A DNA stretch of 5,486 nt from an uncultured Pseudomonadota bacterium (GTDB taxonomy: Bacteria; Myxococcota_A; UBA796; GCA-2862545), in NCBI GenBank assembly GCA_937891875.1, contig CALATR010000608.1:1-5486 (forward strand), read 5' to 3'. The translations under genes were made by a program, and so were the position numbers. The notes under the pieces are model-generated. The model was not told the origin of the DNA and searched no databases. It was given only the letters and a program-made list of their open reading frames with translations. Below are positions 5,359 through 5,486 of the stretch, one piece after another; the first letter of the stretch is position 1; the number at the start of each line of letters is the position of its first letter.

Positions 5359-5486
5359 GGAAGTCGCGTCGCTGCGGGCAGGGGAGTGGCGGGGGCGCGG
5401 TGATCCTGTGACGGGAAGTCGCGTTGCTGCGGGCAGGGGAGTGGCGGGGCGATGATCCTCTGACGGGAAGTCGCGTTGCTGCGGGC
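5359..5486 (+). repeat. Direct array of ~52-bp intergenic repeat units, continuing past the window
   Basis: GGAAGTCGCGT begins units at 5359, 5414 and 5466 (periods 55 and 52). Each unit has the block GGAAGTCGCGTYGCTGCGGG, then CAGGGGAGTGGCGGGG, then a linker ending GATCCTSTGACG. The 21 visible bases of the third unit equal the start of the second. It starts 7 nt after the Uma2 relic's stop, in the same direction, and belongs to the family at 551-664 and 925-971. No GTCTCCA tandem is seen before the window ends. Confidence 0.92.

Noticed and set aside
5359..5486. CRISPR-like array (conserved ~36-nt blocks with 16-19-nt gaps)
   Set aside because: The gaps are themselves similar between copies (GATCCTGTGACG, GATCCTCTGACG) and too short for spacers, no cas gene is near, and copies also occur dispersed and inverted elsewhere. 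It is a ~52-bp tandem repeat.

Overview
The window is a very GC-rich bacterial chromosomal segment with strong G/C preference at third codon positions. RlmH, a SerC of the E. coli type (360 aa) and a short, ACT-domain SerA argue against Actinobacteria despite the GC content. Together with the REC-EAL regulator, the DUF1292 protein, the Uma2 relic and the repeat-filled intergenic DNA, they suggest a myxobacterium-like organism (Myxococcota/former Deltaproteobacteria). That placement is an inference by eye, not a search result.

Layout. 1-42 is the 3' tail of an unidentified upstream gene, followed after 15 nt by rlmH (58-522, +), a 23S rRNA pseudouridine methyltransferase. 523-1020 is a noncoding gap between two convergent genes and is packed with repeats: ~50-bp units, a 7-bp tandem (GTCTCCA) and a 19-bp tandem. 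These are arranged as two facing arrays around a core of about 190 nt. 1021-2166 (-) encodes a response regulator with an intact c-di-GMP phosphodiesterase (EAL) domain. Its TTG start lies beside a hairpin that displays the Shine-Dalgarno sequence in its loop. 2167-2370 is a divergent intergenic region. From 2371 a plus-strand gene group follows: serA (2371-3588), serC (3588-4670, overlapping serA by 1 nt), a very acidic DUF1292 protein (4721-5044) and a shortened Uma2-family gene (5097-5351). The last 128 bases (5359-5486) hold further copies of the ~50-bp repeat and run off the window.

How the genes work together. serA and serC encode the first two steps of the phosphorylated serine pathway (3-phosphoglycerate to 3-phosphohydroxypyruvate to O-phosphoserine) and are translationally coupled. 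The third step (SerB) is not in the window. The other genes are not obviously linked to serine synthesis.

The most notable signal is the intergenic repeat family. In all three places where it occurs it begins within about 50 bp downstream of a stop codon and reads in the same direction as the gene it follows (rlmH +, the EAL gene -, the Uma2 relic +). This fits an oriented, 3'-end-associated element better than randomly scattered debris, but three cases are few.
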